The notes below the pieces were generated by a model, which made no database searches, had not been told where the DNA came from, and saw nothing but the letters and a program-made list of their open reading frames with translations. Made by a program: the position numbers and the translations under genes. Shown piece after piece: positions 1 to 8,797 of a DNA stretch of 64,000 nucleotides (position 1 is its first letter; each line of letters opens with the position of its first letter). Source of the stretch: Conexibacter sp. CPCC 205762 (lineage in GTDB: Bacteria > Actinomycetota > Thermoleophilia > Solirubrobacterales > Solirubrobacteraceae); assembly GCF_030646155.1 (NCBI RefSeq), contig NZ_JAUTDN010000005.1, forward strand, positions 124,001 to 188,000, written 5' to 3'.

Positions 1-185
1 TCGCGGTCGCCAGCGGCGCCCGCGACGAGCTGGAGGTGAGCGGCCTGACGAGCGCGCAGATCGGCACCGTCGCGCGCGACCACGGCCTCACCCTGCACGA
101 GCTGACACCGCAGCGGGCGACGCTGGAGGAGGCGTTCATGGAGCTGACGCGCGACGCCGTCGAGTACGAGGCGGTGGCGGCATGA
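1..185 (+). CDS. ABC transporter ATP-binding protein, C-terminal fragment
   Basis: Only the last 60 residues lie in the window; the reading frame enters at base 3 and the gene begins upstream. The segment ends in a LEEAFMELT-like motif, the usual C-terminus of ABC-2-type exporter ATPases (LEEVFLxLT in many relatives), so the nucleotide-binding domain itself is not visible. Its TGA overlaps the ATG of the permease gene in an ATGA junction, which implies translational coupling and a common transporter. The substrate cannot be told from this piece; such pairs often export drugs or lipids and are controlled by the adjacent two-component system. Confidence 0.8.
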   Translation, partial: AVASGARDELEVSGLTSAQIGTVARDHGLTLHELTPQRATLEEAFMELTRDAVEYEAVAA

Positions 186-979
186 GCGCCCTGCGGCAGA
201 CGCCCGCGAGCGCCTCGGCAGTCAGCTTCCCGCGCGTCCTGCGCTCGGAGTGGATCAAGCTGCGCTCGCTCCGCTCGACGACGCTCACGCTCGCCGCGGG
301 CCTCGCCGCGATGGTCGGGATGGCGGTGATGGTCGGGCTGATCCGCAACCATCAGTGGGCGACCATGAGCGATCTCCAGCGGCAGTCGGTCTCCGTCTCC
401 TACGACGTCCACGTCGGCGGCCGCTTCCTCGGCCAGCTGCTGCTCGGCGTCGCCGGCGTGCTCGTCGTCACAGGCGAGTACGCGACCGGGATGATCCGCG
501 CGACGCTCGCCGCCGTCCCGCGCCGGCTGCCGGTCCTGACCGCGAAGCTGACGCTGCTGACGCTCGTGCTGGGAGCGACGACGCTCGCCGCCTCGTTCGC
601 GGCCTGGTTCCTCGGCAGCGCCGTCATGTCGGCCCACTGGCACGCGAGCCTGTCGGACCCGGGCGTGCTGCGCGCGGTGGTCGGCCAGGCGGTCGTGCTG
701 ACCGCGACCGCGCTGCTCGGCGCCTCGCTCGGCTTCCTGCTGCGCAACACCGCGGCGGCGATCGCGACGCTGTTCGGGATCGTGCTGGTGCTGCCGATCG
801 TCGGCGAGCTGTGGACCGCGGTCGCGCCGTACCTGCCGTCGAACGCGCTCGAGTCGGTCGCGCTCGCGAGACCGGATCCGGACGCGCTCGCGCCCGGCGC
901 CGGCCTGCTGCTGTTCGCCGCCTTCACCGCGGTCGTGCTCGCGGGCGGGATCTGGTCGCTGCTGCGAAAGGACGCGTGA
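182..979 (+). CDS. ABC-2 type transporter permease
   Basis: This 265-residue protein has about six hydrophobic segments, a short cytoplasmic N-terminus rich in Arg/Ser (FPRVLRSEWIKLRSLRSTT), and the SEWxKLRS motif common at the start of actinobacterial ABC-2 permeases. It would form the membrane channel driven by the ATPase encoded immediately upstream, whose stop codon overlaps this ATG. Downstream, after 80 bases, lies a histidine kinase/response regulator pair on the same strand, a common arrangement in which the sensor controls the exporter. Substrate unknown. The family call is firm; the direction of transport is inference. Confidence 0.85.
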   Translation: MSALRQTPASASAVSFPRVLRSEWIKLRSLRSTTLTLAAGLAAMVGMAVMVGLIRNHQWATMSDLQRQSVSVSYDVHVGGRFLGQLLLGVAGVLVVTGEYATGMIRATLAAVPRRLPVLTAKLTLLTLVLGATTLAASFAAWFLGSAVMSAHWHASLSDPGVLRAVVGQAVVLTATALLGASLGFLLRNTAAAIATLFGIVLVLPIVGELWTAVAPYLPSNALESVALARPDPDALAPGAGLLLFAAFTAVVLAGGIWSLLRKDA

Positions 980-1061
980 GCGCGAAACCACTCGGCCTGC
1001 GGCCTCGGGTTCCGTCGTGAACGCTCGCCTTGCGGCTCGCCTTCCCGGCCGAGGCTGCTTC

Positions 1062-2195
1062 ATGAGCATGCTCGAGCGCGCCCGCGCCTGGGCCGCGCGC
1101 CACCCGCTCGCGGTCGACGGCCTCGGCCTGACGCTGCTGCTGGCGCTCGCCGTCGCCTGGGGCGAGCCGCGCCCGCCGCGCGCCGGCTGGCTCGTGCCGG
1201 CGGCGATGGTGCTGCCGCTCGCCGTCCGCCGCCGCTGGCCGGTGCCGGTCTTCGCGCTGGTCGCGATCGCCGCGTTCGTGCAGTGGCTGACGCTGGAGAT
1301 CTCGATCGCCGACCTGTCGCTGCTGATCGCGATCTACACGGTCGCCGCGCACGAGCGGCGCCGCTGGCTGGTCGTGGCGGCGGTCGCGGTGCTGGAGCTG
1401 GGCTGCCTGCTGGCGGCGGCGAGATGGTCGGGCGCGGGCGCGCTGTCGCCGGCCTTCCTGACGCTGAGCGCCTGCACCGTCGCCGCGACCGTGCTCGGCG
1501 TCTACGTCCGCACCCGCCGCGAGCAGCTCGCCGCGCTGCACGAGCGGGCCGCCCAGCTGGAGCGGGAGCGCGACCAGGAGGCGGCGCTGGCGGCGGCGGC
1601 CGAGCGGGCGCGGATCGCACGCGAGCTGCACGACGTCGTCGCGCACAGCCTGTCGGTGATGGTCGCGCTCGCCGACGGCGCTCGTCTCACGCGCGCGAGC
1701 GACCCGGCGCAGGCCGACGCGGCGGTCGCGAACGTCGCCGCGACCGGCCGCGAGGCGCTCGGCGAGATGCGGCGGCTGCTGGGCGTGCTGCGGCGCGACG
1801 GCGACGCGCCGCTGGCGCCGCAGCCGGGCCTCGCCCAGTTGGAGGCGCTGCTGGAGGACTCGCGCGCCGCCGGCCTGCCGACGCGGCTGACGGTCACGGG
1901 CGAGCCGCGCCCGCTCGGGCCGGGCGCGGAGCTGGCGCTCTACCGCGTCGTGCAGGAGGCGCTGACGAACACGCGCAAGCACGCGCGCGACGCTTCGCGC
2001 GCGGAGGTGACGCTGCGCTGGGAAGATGACGCGGTGACGGTCGTGGTGAGCGACGATGGCGCATCCGCGCTTCAGCCGGAGGGAGGCCACGGCCTCGCCG
2101 GCATGCGCGAGCGGCTGGCGCTGTTCGACGGCACGGTCGAGGCGGGGCCGCGGCCGCAGGGCGGCTGGTGCGTCTGCGCGGGCCTGCCGCGATGA
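1062..2195 (+). CDS. Sensor histidine kinase, HisKA_3 (NarL-partner) type
   Basis: 377 residues. Four to five hydrophobic segments fill the N-terminal third, then a short charged coiled coil, the dimerisation motif IARELHDVVAHSLSVM with the phospho-acceptor His near residue 190, an N-box (ALYRVVQEALTNTRKHA) and a G-box (GHGLAGMRERL). This is the DesK/LiaS-like architecture that senses membrane stress or small ligands and phosphorylates NarL-type regulators. I chose the ATG at 1062 because the open frame upstream reads as low-quality sequence; another ATG lies two codons on. The TGA overlaps the ATG of the response regulator, so the two are co-translated. The signal is unknown. Confidence 0.88.
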   Translation: MSMLERARAWAARHPLAVDGLGLTLLLALAVAWGEPRPPRAGWLVPAAMVLPLAVRRRWPVPVFALVAIAAFVQWLTLEISIADLSLLIAIYTVAAHERRRWLVVAAVAVLELGCLLAAARWSGAGALSPAFLTLSACTVAATVLGVYVRTRREQLAALHERAAQLERERDQEAALAAAAERARIARELHDVVAHSLSVMVALADGARLTRASDPAQADAAVANVAATGREALGEMRRLLGVLRRDGDAPLAPQPGLAQLEALLEDSRAAGLPTRLTVTGEPRPLGPGAELALYRVVQEALTNTRKHARDASRAEVTLRWEDDAVTVVVSDDGASALQPEGGHGLAGMRERLALFDGTVEAGPRPQGGWCVCAGLPR

Positions 2196-2863
2196 GCGTC
2201 CGCGTGCTGCTGGCCGACGACCAGGCCCTGCTGCGGGCCGGCTTCCGCATGGTGCTGAGCGCGCAGCCGGGGATCGAGGTCGTCGGCGAGGCCGGCGACG
2301 GCGACGAGGCGGTCGCGCTCACGCTGCAGCTCGATCCCGACGTCGTGCTGATGGACGTGCGGATGCCCGGCACCGACGGGATCGAGGCGACCCGCCGGCT
2401 GGCCGAACGGCAGGTCCGCGCGCGCGTGCTGATCCTGACGACCTTCGACCTCGACGACTACGCCTTCGCCGGCCTGCGCGCCGGCGCCAGCGGCTTCCTG
2501 CTGAAGGACGTGCCGCCGCAGCAGCTGACGGCCGCGATCCGCGCGGTCGCGGCCGGCGACGCGGTCGTCGCGCCGCGCGTCACGCGCGCCCTGCTGGACC
2601 GCTTCTCCCACCAGCTCCCCGCCGAGCCGCAGCCGAGCGTCTCCAGCGAGACGGACCCGCGCCTCGCCGCGCTCACCCCGCGCGAGCGCGAGGTGCTGCT
2701 GGAGCTGGCGGCCGGCCGCACGAACGCCGAGATCGCGGCGCGGCTGGTGCTGTCGGAGGCGACCGTCAAGACCCACGTGGCGCGCGTGCTCGGCAAGCTC
2801 GACCTGCGCGATCGGGTGCAGGCGGTGATCCTCGCCTACCGGCTCGGGCTCGTGCGGCCCTGA
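2192..2863 (+). CDS. Response regulator, NarL/FixJ family
   Basis: 223 residues, a normal length. The receiver domain carries the acidic pair LLADDQ near residues 5-10, the phospho-acceptor Asp near residue 55 in VVLMDVRMPG, and the conserved Lys in FLLKDV. The C-terminal LuxR-type helix-turn-helix starts at LTPREREVLLELAAG and contains TNAEIAARLVLSEATVKTHV. It is coupled to the kinase gene by an ATGA overlap. The neighbouring ABC exporter is the natural regulatory target, which is inference from context. The downstream desaturase gene starts 88 bases later and may or may not share the transcript. Confidence 0.92.
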   Translation: MSVRVLLADDQALLRAGFRMVLSAQPGIEVVGEAGDGDEAVALTLQLDPDVVLMDVRMPGTDGIEATRRLAERQVRARVLILTTFDLDDYAFAGLRAGASGFLLKDVPPQQLTAAIRAVAAGDAVVAPRVTRALLDRFSHQLPAEPQPSVSSETDPRLAALTPREREVLLELAAGRTNAEIAARLVLSEATVKTHVARVLGKLDLRDRVQAVILAYRLGLVRP

Positions 2864-2951
2864 CCCCGGGGGACAACCCCACCACGATCCGGTGGCGGGC
2901 ACTGCTCCGCACCGCCGCCGGACCCGCCATGATCCGCTTGTGACACCGACC

Positions 2952-3956
2952 ATGAACAACCCCTGGCGCGCTGACGTCGCGCCCTACGCGACGCCCGATC
3001 GGGGCCGGGCGCTGCTGGATCTCGCCACGTCCGTGGTGCCGTATCTGCTGTTGTGGCCGGTGATGGTGTGGGCGCTGAACGACGTCTCGTTCTGGCTGAC
3101 GCTGGCGCTCGCGGTCCCGGCCTCGGTCTTCCTGCTGCGTTCGTTCATCGTCTTCCACGACTGCGGCCACGGCTCGTTCTTCGAGGCGAAGGCGGCGAAT
3201 ACGTGGCTCGGCCGCTTCACCGGCCTGCTGGTGATGACGCCGTACGCGTCGTGGCGTCACAGCCATGCGGTCCACCACGCGACCGCCGGCGACCTCGACC
3301 GCCGCGGCGAGGGCGATGTGCCGACGATGACGGTCGCCGAGTTCAACGCCGCCAGCCGCGGCACGCGGATCGGCTACCGCATCTTCCGCAGCCCGTTCGT
3401 GCTGTTCACGCTCGGCCCGCTGTGGTCGTTCACGATCCAGCCGCGGCTGTGGAACAGATCGATGAGCAGACGGATCCGCCACAGCGTCTGGATGACGAAC
3501 GTCGCGGTCGCGATCGCGGTCACGGGCATGTGCCTGCTGGTCGGCTGGCAGCAGTTCCTGATCATCCAGGGCCTGCTGATCCTGTTCGCGGGCGGCGCCG
3601 GGGTGTGGCTGTTCTTCGTCCAGCACCAGTTCGAGGACACCTACTGGGAGTCGAGCGACACGTGGACGTACGCCGACGCCGCGCTGCGCGGCAGCTCCTA
3701 CCTGAAGCTGCCGCAGCCGCTGCAGTGGTGTTCGGGCAACATCGGCCTCCACCACGTCCACCACCTCTCCGCGCGCGTGCCGAACTACAAGCTGCAGGCG
3801 GCGCACGACGGGCTCGACGTCTTCCAGCAGGTGCCGGTGCTGACCGTCTGGGACGCGCTCAAGGCGCCGCGGCTGAAGCTGTGGGACGAGCAGCGCGGCC
3901 GGATCGTCACCTTCCGCGAGGCGCGCCGCCCCGCCGCCGAGCCGCTCGCCGCCTAA
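2952..3956 (+). CDS. Membrane fatty acid desaturase
   Basis: 334 residues with the three histidine boxes of acyl-lipid/acyl-CoA desaturases: HDCGH near residue 70, HAVHH near residue 107 and HHVHH near residue 266, plus a fourth cluster (QHQFED) typical of plant-type delta-12-like bacterial enzymes. These residues bind the di-iron centre that introduces a double bond into membrane fatty acids. At least four hydrophobic helices surround the boxes. The ATG at 2952 is preferred; an in-frame GTG at 2940 would add four residues and neither has a clear ribosome-binding site, so a leaderless message is possible. Position specificity cannot be read from sequence. The desaturase may be tied to the adjacent DesK-like pair, as desaturases are in Bacillus, but that is only suggestive. 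Confidence 0.9.
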   Translation: MNNPWRADVAPYATPDRGRALLDLATSVVPYLLLWPVMVWALNDVSFWLTLALAVPASVFLLRSFIVFHDCGHGSFFEAKAANTWLGRFTGLLVMTPYASWRHSHAVHHATAGDLDRRGEGDVPTMTVAEFNAASRGTRIGYRIFRSPFVLFTLGPLWSFTIQPRLWNRSMSRRIRHSVWMTNVAVAIAVTGMCLLVGWQQFLIIQGLLILFAGGAGVWLFFVQHQFEDTYWESSDTWTYADAALRGSSYLKLPQPLQWCSGNIGLHHVHHLSARVPNYKLQAAHDGLDVFQQVPVLTVWDALKAPRLKLWDEQRGRIVTFREARRPAAEPLAA

Positions 3957-4059
3957 CTGAACAAAATTCCAACAACGGGGTTTGTCGCCCCGCCTCATCG
4001 TGGTATCCCCCATCAGCGCTTCGGCGTGAGCCGGGGCGAATCACGGGGAGGAGACCTCG

Positions 4060-5277
4060 ATGTGGGGAGACATCAGCCCGCGCAGCGTGCGCGGGGTCAC
4101 CTGCGCGCTCGCGTTTGCGGGCGCCTGCGCCGTTCCGGCCGTCGCGCACGCTGACGGACCGGGCGTCGGCACGCCGAACGTCGTCACGCTCGGCGACTCG
4201 GCGATCTCGGGCGAGGCCGGCCGCTGGGCCGGCAACACGAACGACGCGTCGTCGAAGATCGACGCGCTCGGATCGACCGCCTACTGGGACACGCCCAGCG
4301 GCGAGGCGATCAGAAACTGCCACCGCTCCAGAAGCGCGCAGGCGTTCATCGGCGGCGGCGTGACCGGCGTCAACTTCGCCTGCTCGGGCGCTCAGACGAG
4401 CACCGTCGGCACCGGCTCGGGCCAGGACTTCAAGCCCGGCGTCGACTTCTACAGCGACGCCTCCGGCCGCAAGGGCCAGGCGCTGCTGCTGCAGGAGTAC
4501 GCCGCGACGCACAACGTCACGGCCGTCGTCGTGATGATCAGCGCGAACAACTACGGCTTCGCCGACGTCGTCACGCGCTGCGTCGAGAACTGGCTGACGT
4601 CGCCGTCGTGGTGGAAGAACTACTGCTCCGACGACTCCGACATCGCCAACCGCTTCACCGCCGCCCGCCAGGCGACCGAGACCGCCAACGTCCGCGACGC
4701 GCTGCTGCGGGTCGCGCAGGCGATGAGAGCGGCCGGCTACAGCACCTCGCAGTACACGATCGTCGGCCAGACCTACTGGGATCCGATCCCGCGCAGCGAC
4801 AGAGCGCGCTACCCGGAGACGGGCTTCACGCGCCAGACGATTGGCGGCTGCGGCGCCTGGAACCGGGACGTCAACTGGGCCAACGACGTCGTCGTGCCGG
4901 CGATGAACAACACGATGCGCAACGCGCTGCCGGCGAGCGGCCTGCCGAACACGAGACTGCTCGACCTGCAGCAGGCGTTCGACGGCCGGCGGCTGTGCGA
5001 GAACACGGTCGGGCTGCTGGAGGAGCGCGGGATCGCGAACTGGAGAAGCGCCGGCGCGGTCGACAACAGCGAGTGGGTCAACCAGATCCGCACCGTCACG
5101 ACGCTCGTCGGCCCGTACCAGCTGCAGGAGAGCATCCACGCCAACTACTGGGGTCAGCTGGCGATGCGCAACTGCCTGCGGCTGGCGTACAACGGCGGGG
5201 CGGTCAGAGGCGGCACGTGCGTGCGCGTCGCCAACGGGCTGAACGCCCAAGGGGAGCCGAACATGGGGCTGCAGTAG
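4060..5277 (+). CDS. Secreted SGNH/GDSL-family hydrolase
   Basis: 405 residues with a good ribosome-binding site (GGGAGGAG, 8 bases before the ATG). A signal peptide with a hydrophobic core ends at VAHA-DG near residue 31. The mature start has the nucleophile motif TLGDSAISG (Ser near residue 47), a block resembling GxND (MISANNYGF), and a C-terminal ESIHANYWGQ segment that may supply the catalytic His. Eight or more cysteines suggest disulfides. The family hydrolyses esters of lipids or acylated carbohydrates outside the cell. The substrate is unknown. It converges on murG across a large hairpin. Family call good, catalytic assignments by motif only. Confidence 0.82.
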   Translation: MWGDISPRSVRGVTCALAFAGACAVPAVAHADGPGVGTPNVVTLGDSAISGEAGRWAGNTNDASSKIDALGSTAYWDTPSGEAIRNCHRSRSAQAFIGGGVTGVNFACSGAQTSTVGTGSGQDFKPGVDFYSDASGRKGQALLLQEYAATHNVTAVVVMISANNYGFADVVTRCVENWLTSPSWWKNYCSDDSDIANRFTAARQATETANVRDALLRVAQAMRAAGYSTSQYTIVGQTYWDPIPRSDRARYPETGFTRQTIGGCGAWNRDVNWANDVVVPAMNNTMRNALPASGLPNTRLLDLQQAFDGRRLCENTVGLLEERGIANWRSAGAVDNSEWVNQIRTVTTLVGPYQLQESIHANYWGQLAMRNCLRLAYNGGAVRGGTCVRVANGLNAQGEPNMGLQ

Positions 5278-5356
5278 GACCGCAGCCGCCTCAGCCGTGC
5301 CGGCGCATCCGTGCGGCGGCTCCGCATCCCCCGCGGAGCCGTGCGCCGGCCGCGCC

Positions 5357-5413
5357 GACGACCGCCGGTCGCCCTGCCGCCCCGCGTCCCGGGCAGCGCG
5401 ACCGGCGGTCGTC
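5357..5413. terminator. Long perfect hairpin between convergent genes
   Basis: Bases 5357-5372 are the exact reverse complement of 5398-5413 (16 bp). After one mismatch the pairing continues for 5 bp more (5374-5378 with 5392-5396), leaving a 13-base loop. It sits between the ends of the GDSL hydrolase gene (+) and murG (-), so it can terminate both. There is no T-run, as is usual for GC-rich actinobacteria. Confidence 0.7.
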
Positions 5414-5493
5414 AGCGCCCTCGCGGGCGTGCGGACGCGCCGTCGCGCTCAGCGCCCGGCAGCCTTGACCAGCTCGTCGCTCGGCTGAGCTGC

Positions 5494-6579
5494 TCAGCGC
5501 GCGTCGGCGCCCGCGCGAGCCGCCGTCAGCAGCTCTGCCGCAATCGCCCGCGCCGCGTCCGGCCGCGCCAGCGACGCTGAGGCGGCGGCCATCTGCTGCA
5601 GCCGCGCGCGGTCGCCGACCAGCGCGGAGACCTCGCGCGCCAGCCGTTCCGCGTTCAGGTCGGCGTCGGCGACCACCACCGCGGCGCCAGCCTGCTCCAT
5701 CCAGCGCGCGTTGGCGGTCTGGTGGTCGGCGGCGGCGTGCGGGTACGGGATCAGGATCGCCGCTCTGCCGGCGGCGGCGATCTCGAAGATCGAGCCGCCG
5801 GAGCGGGCGACGACGAGGTCGCTCGCGAGCAGCGCCTCGCCGAAGCCGTCGATGTATCTGCGCAGGTCGTAGTGGTCGCCGGGCGATCTGAGCGAATCGA
5901 AGTCGCGCGCGCCGGCGGCGTGGACGATCCGCAGCGGCTGCCCGTCGAGCGACGGCGCCGCGAACGCGCTCAAAGCGGCCGTGTTGATCGAGCGCGCCCC
6001 AAGCGAGCCGCCGAACACGACCACGGCCGTCTCTGCGTCGCCGAGGCCGAAACGGGCCCGCGCCGCGGCGCGATCGGTCGCCGGCGGCGGGACCGGCCGC
6101 CCGGTCACGAGATACTTCTCCCCCTCGCGCCCGTCGAGCGGGAAGGCGAGGCAGACGCGTCTGGCGAAGCGCGCCAGCGCCTTGTTGGAGATCCCCAGGT
6201 GCGAGTCGGCCTCGGTCAGCACGAGCGGCAGCCGCAGCGAGGCGGCCGCGGCGCCGACGGTGCCGGCGACGTAGCCGCCGCCGCCCATCACCGCGTCGGG
6301 CCGCAGCTGCTGCAGCAGCGCGCGCGCCTTCACGACGCCCGCGCCGGCCTTCACGACCGCCCGCGCCGCCTTCAGCGGGTTGGAGCGGCTGATCCCCTCG
6401 ACCGCGAGCGTCTTCAGCTCGTAGCCGGCCGCCGGGACCAGCTCCCGCTCAGCCCGCTCGCCGCCGATGAAGGTGACCTCGGCGCCGTCAGCCCGCAGCG
6501 CGTCGGCGACTGCCAGCGCCGGCACGACGTGGCCCGCCGTCCCGCCGGCGGCGATCACGATCCGCAACGGGGCGCTCAC
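5494..6579 (-). CDS. murG: UDP-GlcNAc:undecaprenyl-PP-MurNAc-pentapeptide GlcNAc transferase
   Basis: 361 residues, standard for MurG. It makes lipid II from lipid I on the inner face of the membrane. The N-terminal Gly-rich loop is AAGGTAGHVVPALAVA, the second motif MGGGGYVAGTVG is present, and the C-terminal donor-binding motif reads VVARSGGSIFEIAAAGRAAILIPYPHA (split here as SGGSIFEIAAAGR with the following PYPHA). The ATG is fixed by the glycine loop 15 residues later. The start lies 92 bases inside the ftsW frame, so the two are probably translationally coupled. It is the last gene of the dcw cluster here; murC, murB, ftsQ and ftsZ do not follow. Confidence 0.95.
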   Translation of the reverse strand: MSAPLRIVIAAGGTAGHVVPALAVADALRADGAEVTFIGGERAERELVPAAGYELKTLAVEGISRSNPLKAARAVVKAGAGVVKARALLQQLRPDAVMGGGGYVAGTVGAAAASLRLPLVLTEADSHLGISNKALARFARRVCLAFPLDGREGEKYLVTGRPVPPPATDRAAARARFGLGDAETAVVVFGGSLGARSINTAALSAFAAPSLDGQPLRIVHAAGARDFDSLRSPGDHYDLRRYIDGFGEALLASDLVVARSGGSIFEIAAAGRAAILIPYPHAAADHQTANARWMEQAGAAVVVADADLNAERLAREVSALVGDRARLQQMAAASASLARPDAARAIAAELLTAARAGADAR

Positions 6580-7735
6580 GCGGCTCGCGATCCGTATCGA
6601 CCAGCCGCATGTACGCGCGGTTGCGGTCGGCGAGGTTCAGCAGCAGCCCGACGGCGGCCAGGATCACGATCAGGTTGGTCGGCCCGTACGAGACGAACGG
6701 CAGCGGGACGCCGGTCAGCGGCGCCATTCCGAGCACGACGAAGATGTTGAGCAGTGCCTGACATGCGATCAGGGCCGTGAGGCCGGTGGCCAGCAGCTTT
6801 GCATATTGGTCGCGCGCGCTCCGTGCGATCCGCAGTCCGGACCAGACGATCAGGCCGAACAGCGCGATCACGACCGAGACGCCGACCAGCCCCAGCTCCT
6901 CGCCGATCACCGCGAGGATGAAGTCGGTGTGGGCCTCCGGCAGGTAGAAGACCTTCTGCACCGACTGGCCGATGCCGACGCCGAACAGCCCGCCGGAGCC
7001 GAGCGCGATCTGCCCCTGCACCGACTGGAAGCCCTCGCCGGACTTGGCCGCCCACGGGTCGATGAACGAGGTCAGGCGGTCCTGCTGGTAGGGCTGCAGC
7101 AGCACCAGGATCAGCAGCAGCACGAGCCCGATCGCCGCGCAGTAGCCGAGGTACCTGATCGGCACGCCGGCGACGATCAGCATCGAGGCGACGATCCCGA
7201 CGATCACGATCGTCGTGCCGGTGTCGGGCTCGATGATGACGAGGAAGGCGGCGGCGCCGGCGACGTAGCCGACAGGGCTCATCATCCCTCTGAAGGTCTG
7301 GATCCGGCGCGGGTGCGCGGCCAGGAACTGCGCGCAGTAGAGGATCAGCGCCAGCTTCATCAGCTCCGACGGCTGCGGCGAGAAGATGCCGGGGCCCAGC
7401 CACGAGCGGGCGCCGTTGACCTCCGTGCCGATGCCCGGGATCAGCACCAGCACGAGCGCCGCGAACGAGCCGAGCAGCAGCAGCGGCGTCAGTCTTCTCA
7501 GAAGCTCGACGCCGTGCCGGGCCATGATGTGCATCCCGGCGAGCGCTATCAGGCCGAGGCCGACGTAGCGGATCAGGTAGCCGGTGCCGGAGCCGCCCGC
7601 CTCGAGCAGGTTGCGGGCCGAGGAGGCGCTGTAGACCATCACCGCGCCGATCGCGATCAGGCACAGCGTCGCCGTGATCAGCACGCGGTGCTCGATCGGC
7701 CGCGGCTGCGTCGGTACGCGGTCGCGGCGCTTCAT
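6488..7735 (-). CDS. ftsW: Lipid II polymerase of the SEDS family (FtsW)
   Basis: 415 residues with about ten transmembrane helices. SEDS signatures are visible: VMVYSASSA in helix 1, LLGSFAALVLVLIPGIG, the GLPLPFVSYG-like TGVPLPFVSYGPTN near the C-terminus, and FILAVIGEELGLVG. The family polymerises glycan strands at the septum with a class B PBP, here FtsI in the same cluster. I chose the ATG at 7735; the open frame runs 30 bases further to a TTG. The C-terminal 30 residues are Arg-rich and overlap murG by 92 bases. FtsW rather than RodA is inferred from location. Confidence 0.93.
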   Translation of the reverse strand: MKRRDRVPTQPRPIEHRVLITATLCLIAIGAVMVYSASSARNLLEAGGSGTGYLIRYVGLGLIALAGMHIMARHGVELLRRLTPLLLLGSFAALVLVLIPGIGTEVNGARSWLGPGIFSPQPSELMKLALILYCAQFLAAHPRRIQTFRGMMSPVGYVAGAAAFLVIIEPDTGTTIVIVGIVASMLIVAGVPIRYLGYCAAIGLVLLLILVLLQPYQQDRLTSFIDPWAAKSGEGFQSVQGQIALGSGGLFGVGIGQSVQKVFYLPEAHTDFILAVIGEELGLVGVSVVIALFGLIVWSGLRIARSARDQYAKLLATGLTALIACQALLNIFVVLGMAPLTGVPLPFVSYGPTNLIVILAAVGLLLNLADRNRAYMRLVDTDREPRERPVADRDRRRRDGGPRRAGAGSRRRAAG

Positions 7736-7825
7736 CTGACGAGGTCGACGGCGGCATCCATCCAAGACAGCTTCGACGGGCGCGCCGCGGACCCTGCCGC
7801 GCGAGCGCGCCGGTTCAGAAGCCGC

Positions 7826-8794
7826 TCAGCGGATCGACTGCTGGTAGATCGTGAAGCCGATCGCGGCGCAGACCGCGGCGATGATCCAGAAGCGCAGGAT
7901 GATCTTCGTCTCCGACCAGCCGCGCAGCTCGAAGTGGTGGTGGATCGGCGCCATCAGGAAGACGCGTCTCCTGAAGGTCTGGAAGGCGAACACCTGGATC
8001 GCGACCGACAGCGTCTCGATCACGAAGATCCCGCCGAGGATCACCAGCAGGATCTCGGTCTTCGTCATCACCGCGAGCCCGGCGATCGCGCCGCCGAGCC
8101 CGAGCGAGCCGGTGTCGCCCATGAAGATGTTGGCCGGGAACGAGTTGAACCAGAGGAAGCCGACGCAGGCGCCGACGAGGCAGGCGGCCAGCAGCGACAG
8201 CTCCTGCTGACCCGTCGTGATGTAGGTGATGCCGATGAAGGCGAGCAGCACGATCGCGGCGCAGCCGGCGGCGAGGCCGTCGAGGCCGTCGGTCAGGTTG
8301 ACGCCGCTGGTGGTGCCGGCGACGACGAGGTAGATGAAGACGGGATAGAGGATCCCGAGGTCGATCTGCGCGTCGACGATCCGCAGCCGCAGCGTCGGCT
8401 GCAGCCCGGCGCCTCTGGTCGCGGCGAGCCACAGGCCGATCGAGATCGCGATCGTCGCGATCAGCTTCGTGCGCCCTCTGACGCCGAGCGAGCGCTTGTG
8501 GATCACCTTCGTGTAGTCGTCGACGAAGCCGATCAGCGCACAGGCGATCGCGGTCCCGAAGACGCCGATCGCGAGCCAGTCGTACTCGGTCAGGATCAGG
8601 AACGGGATCGAGACCGCGAGGAAGATGATGATCCCGCCCATCGTCGGCGTGCCGGCCTTCGAGTGGTGGCCCTGCGGGCCCTCGGCGCGGATCTGCTGGC
8701 CGAACTCGCGCTCGCGGATGAAGGCGATGAACTTCGGGCTGAGGAAGATGCAGAGCAGCAGCGAGGCGGTGCCCGCGATCAGGATCCGTCCCAT
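7826..8794 (-). CDS. mraY: Phospho-MurNAc-pentapeptide translocase
   Basis: 322 residues with ten predicted transmembrane segments. MraY transfers phospho-MurNAc-pentapeptide to undecaprenyl phosphate to form lipid I. Catalytic aspartates are seen in GFVDDYTKV and NLTDGLDGLAAG, the magnesium-binding segment in MGDTGSLGLGGA, and the histidine motif in MAPIHHHFELRGW. The ATG at 8794 follows the murE stop by only three bases, so the two are co-translated. In most bacteria murF lies between murE and mraY and murD between mraY and ftsW; both are absent, and the 90-base gap before ftsW holds no gene. Confidence 0.96.
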   Translation of the reverse strand: MGRILIAGTASLLLCIFLSPKFIAFIREREFGQQIRAEGPQGHHSKAGTPTMGGIIIFLAVSIPFLILTEYDWLAIGVFGTAIACALIGFVDDYTKVIHKRSLGVRGRTKLIATIAISIGLWLAATRGAGLQPTLRLRIVDAQIDLGILYPVFIYLVVAGTTSGVNLTDGLDGLAAGCAAIVLLAFIGITYITTGQQELSLLAACLVGACVGFLWFNSFPANIFMGDTGSLGLGGAIAGLAVMTKTEILLVILGGIFVIETLSVAIQVFAFQTFRRRVFLMAPIHHHFELRGWSETKIILRFWIIAAVCAAIGFTIYQQSIR

Positions 8795-8797
8795 CGC

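Noticed and set aside
3975..3992. Small CGGGG/CCCCG stem between the desaturase and GDSL genes
   Set aside because: Only 5 bp with a 7-base loop; too weak to call as a terminator.
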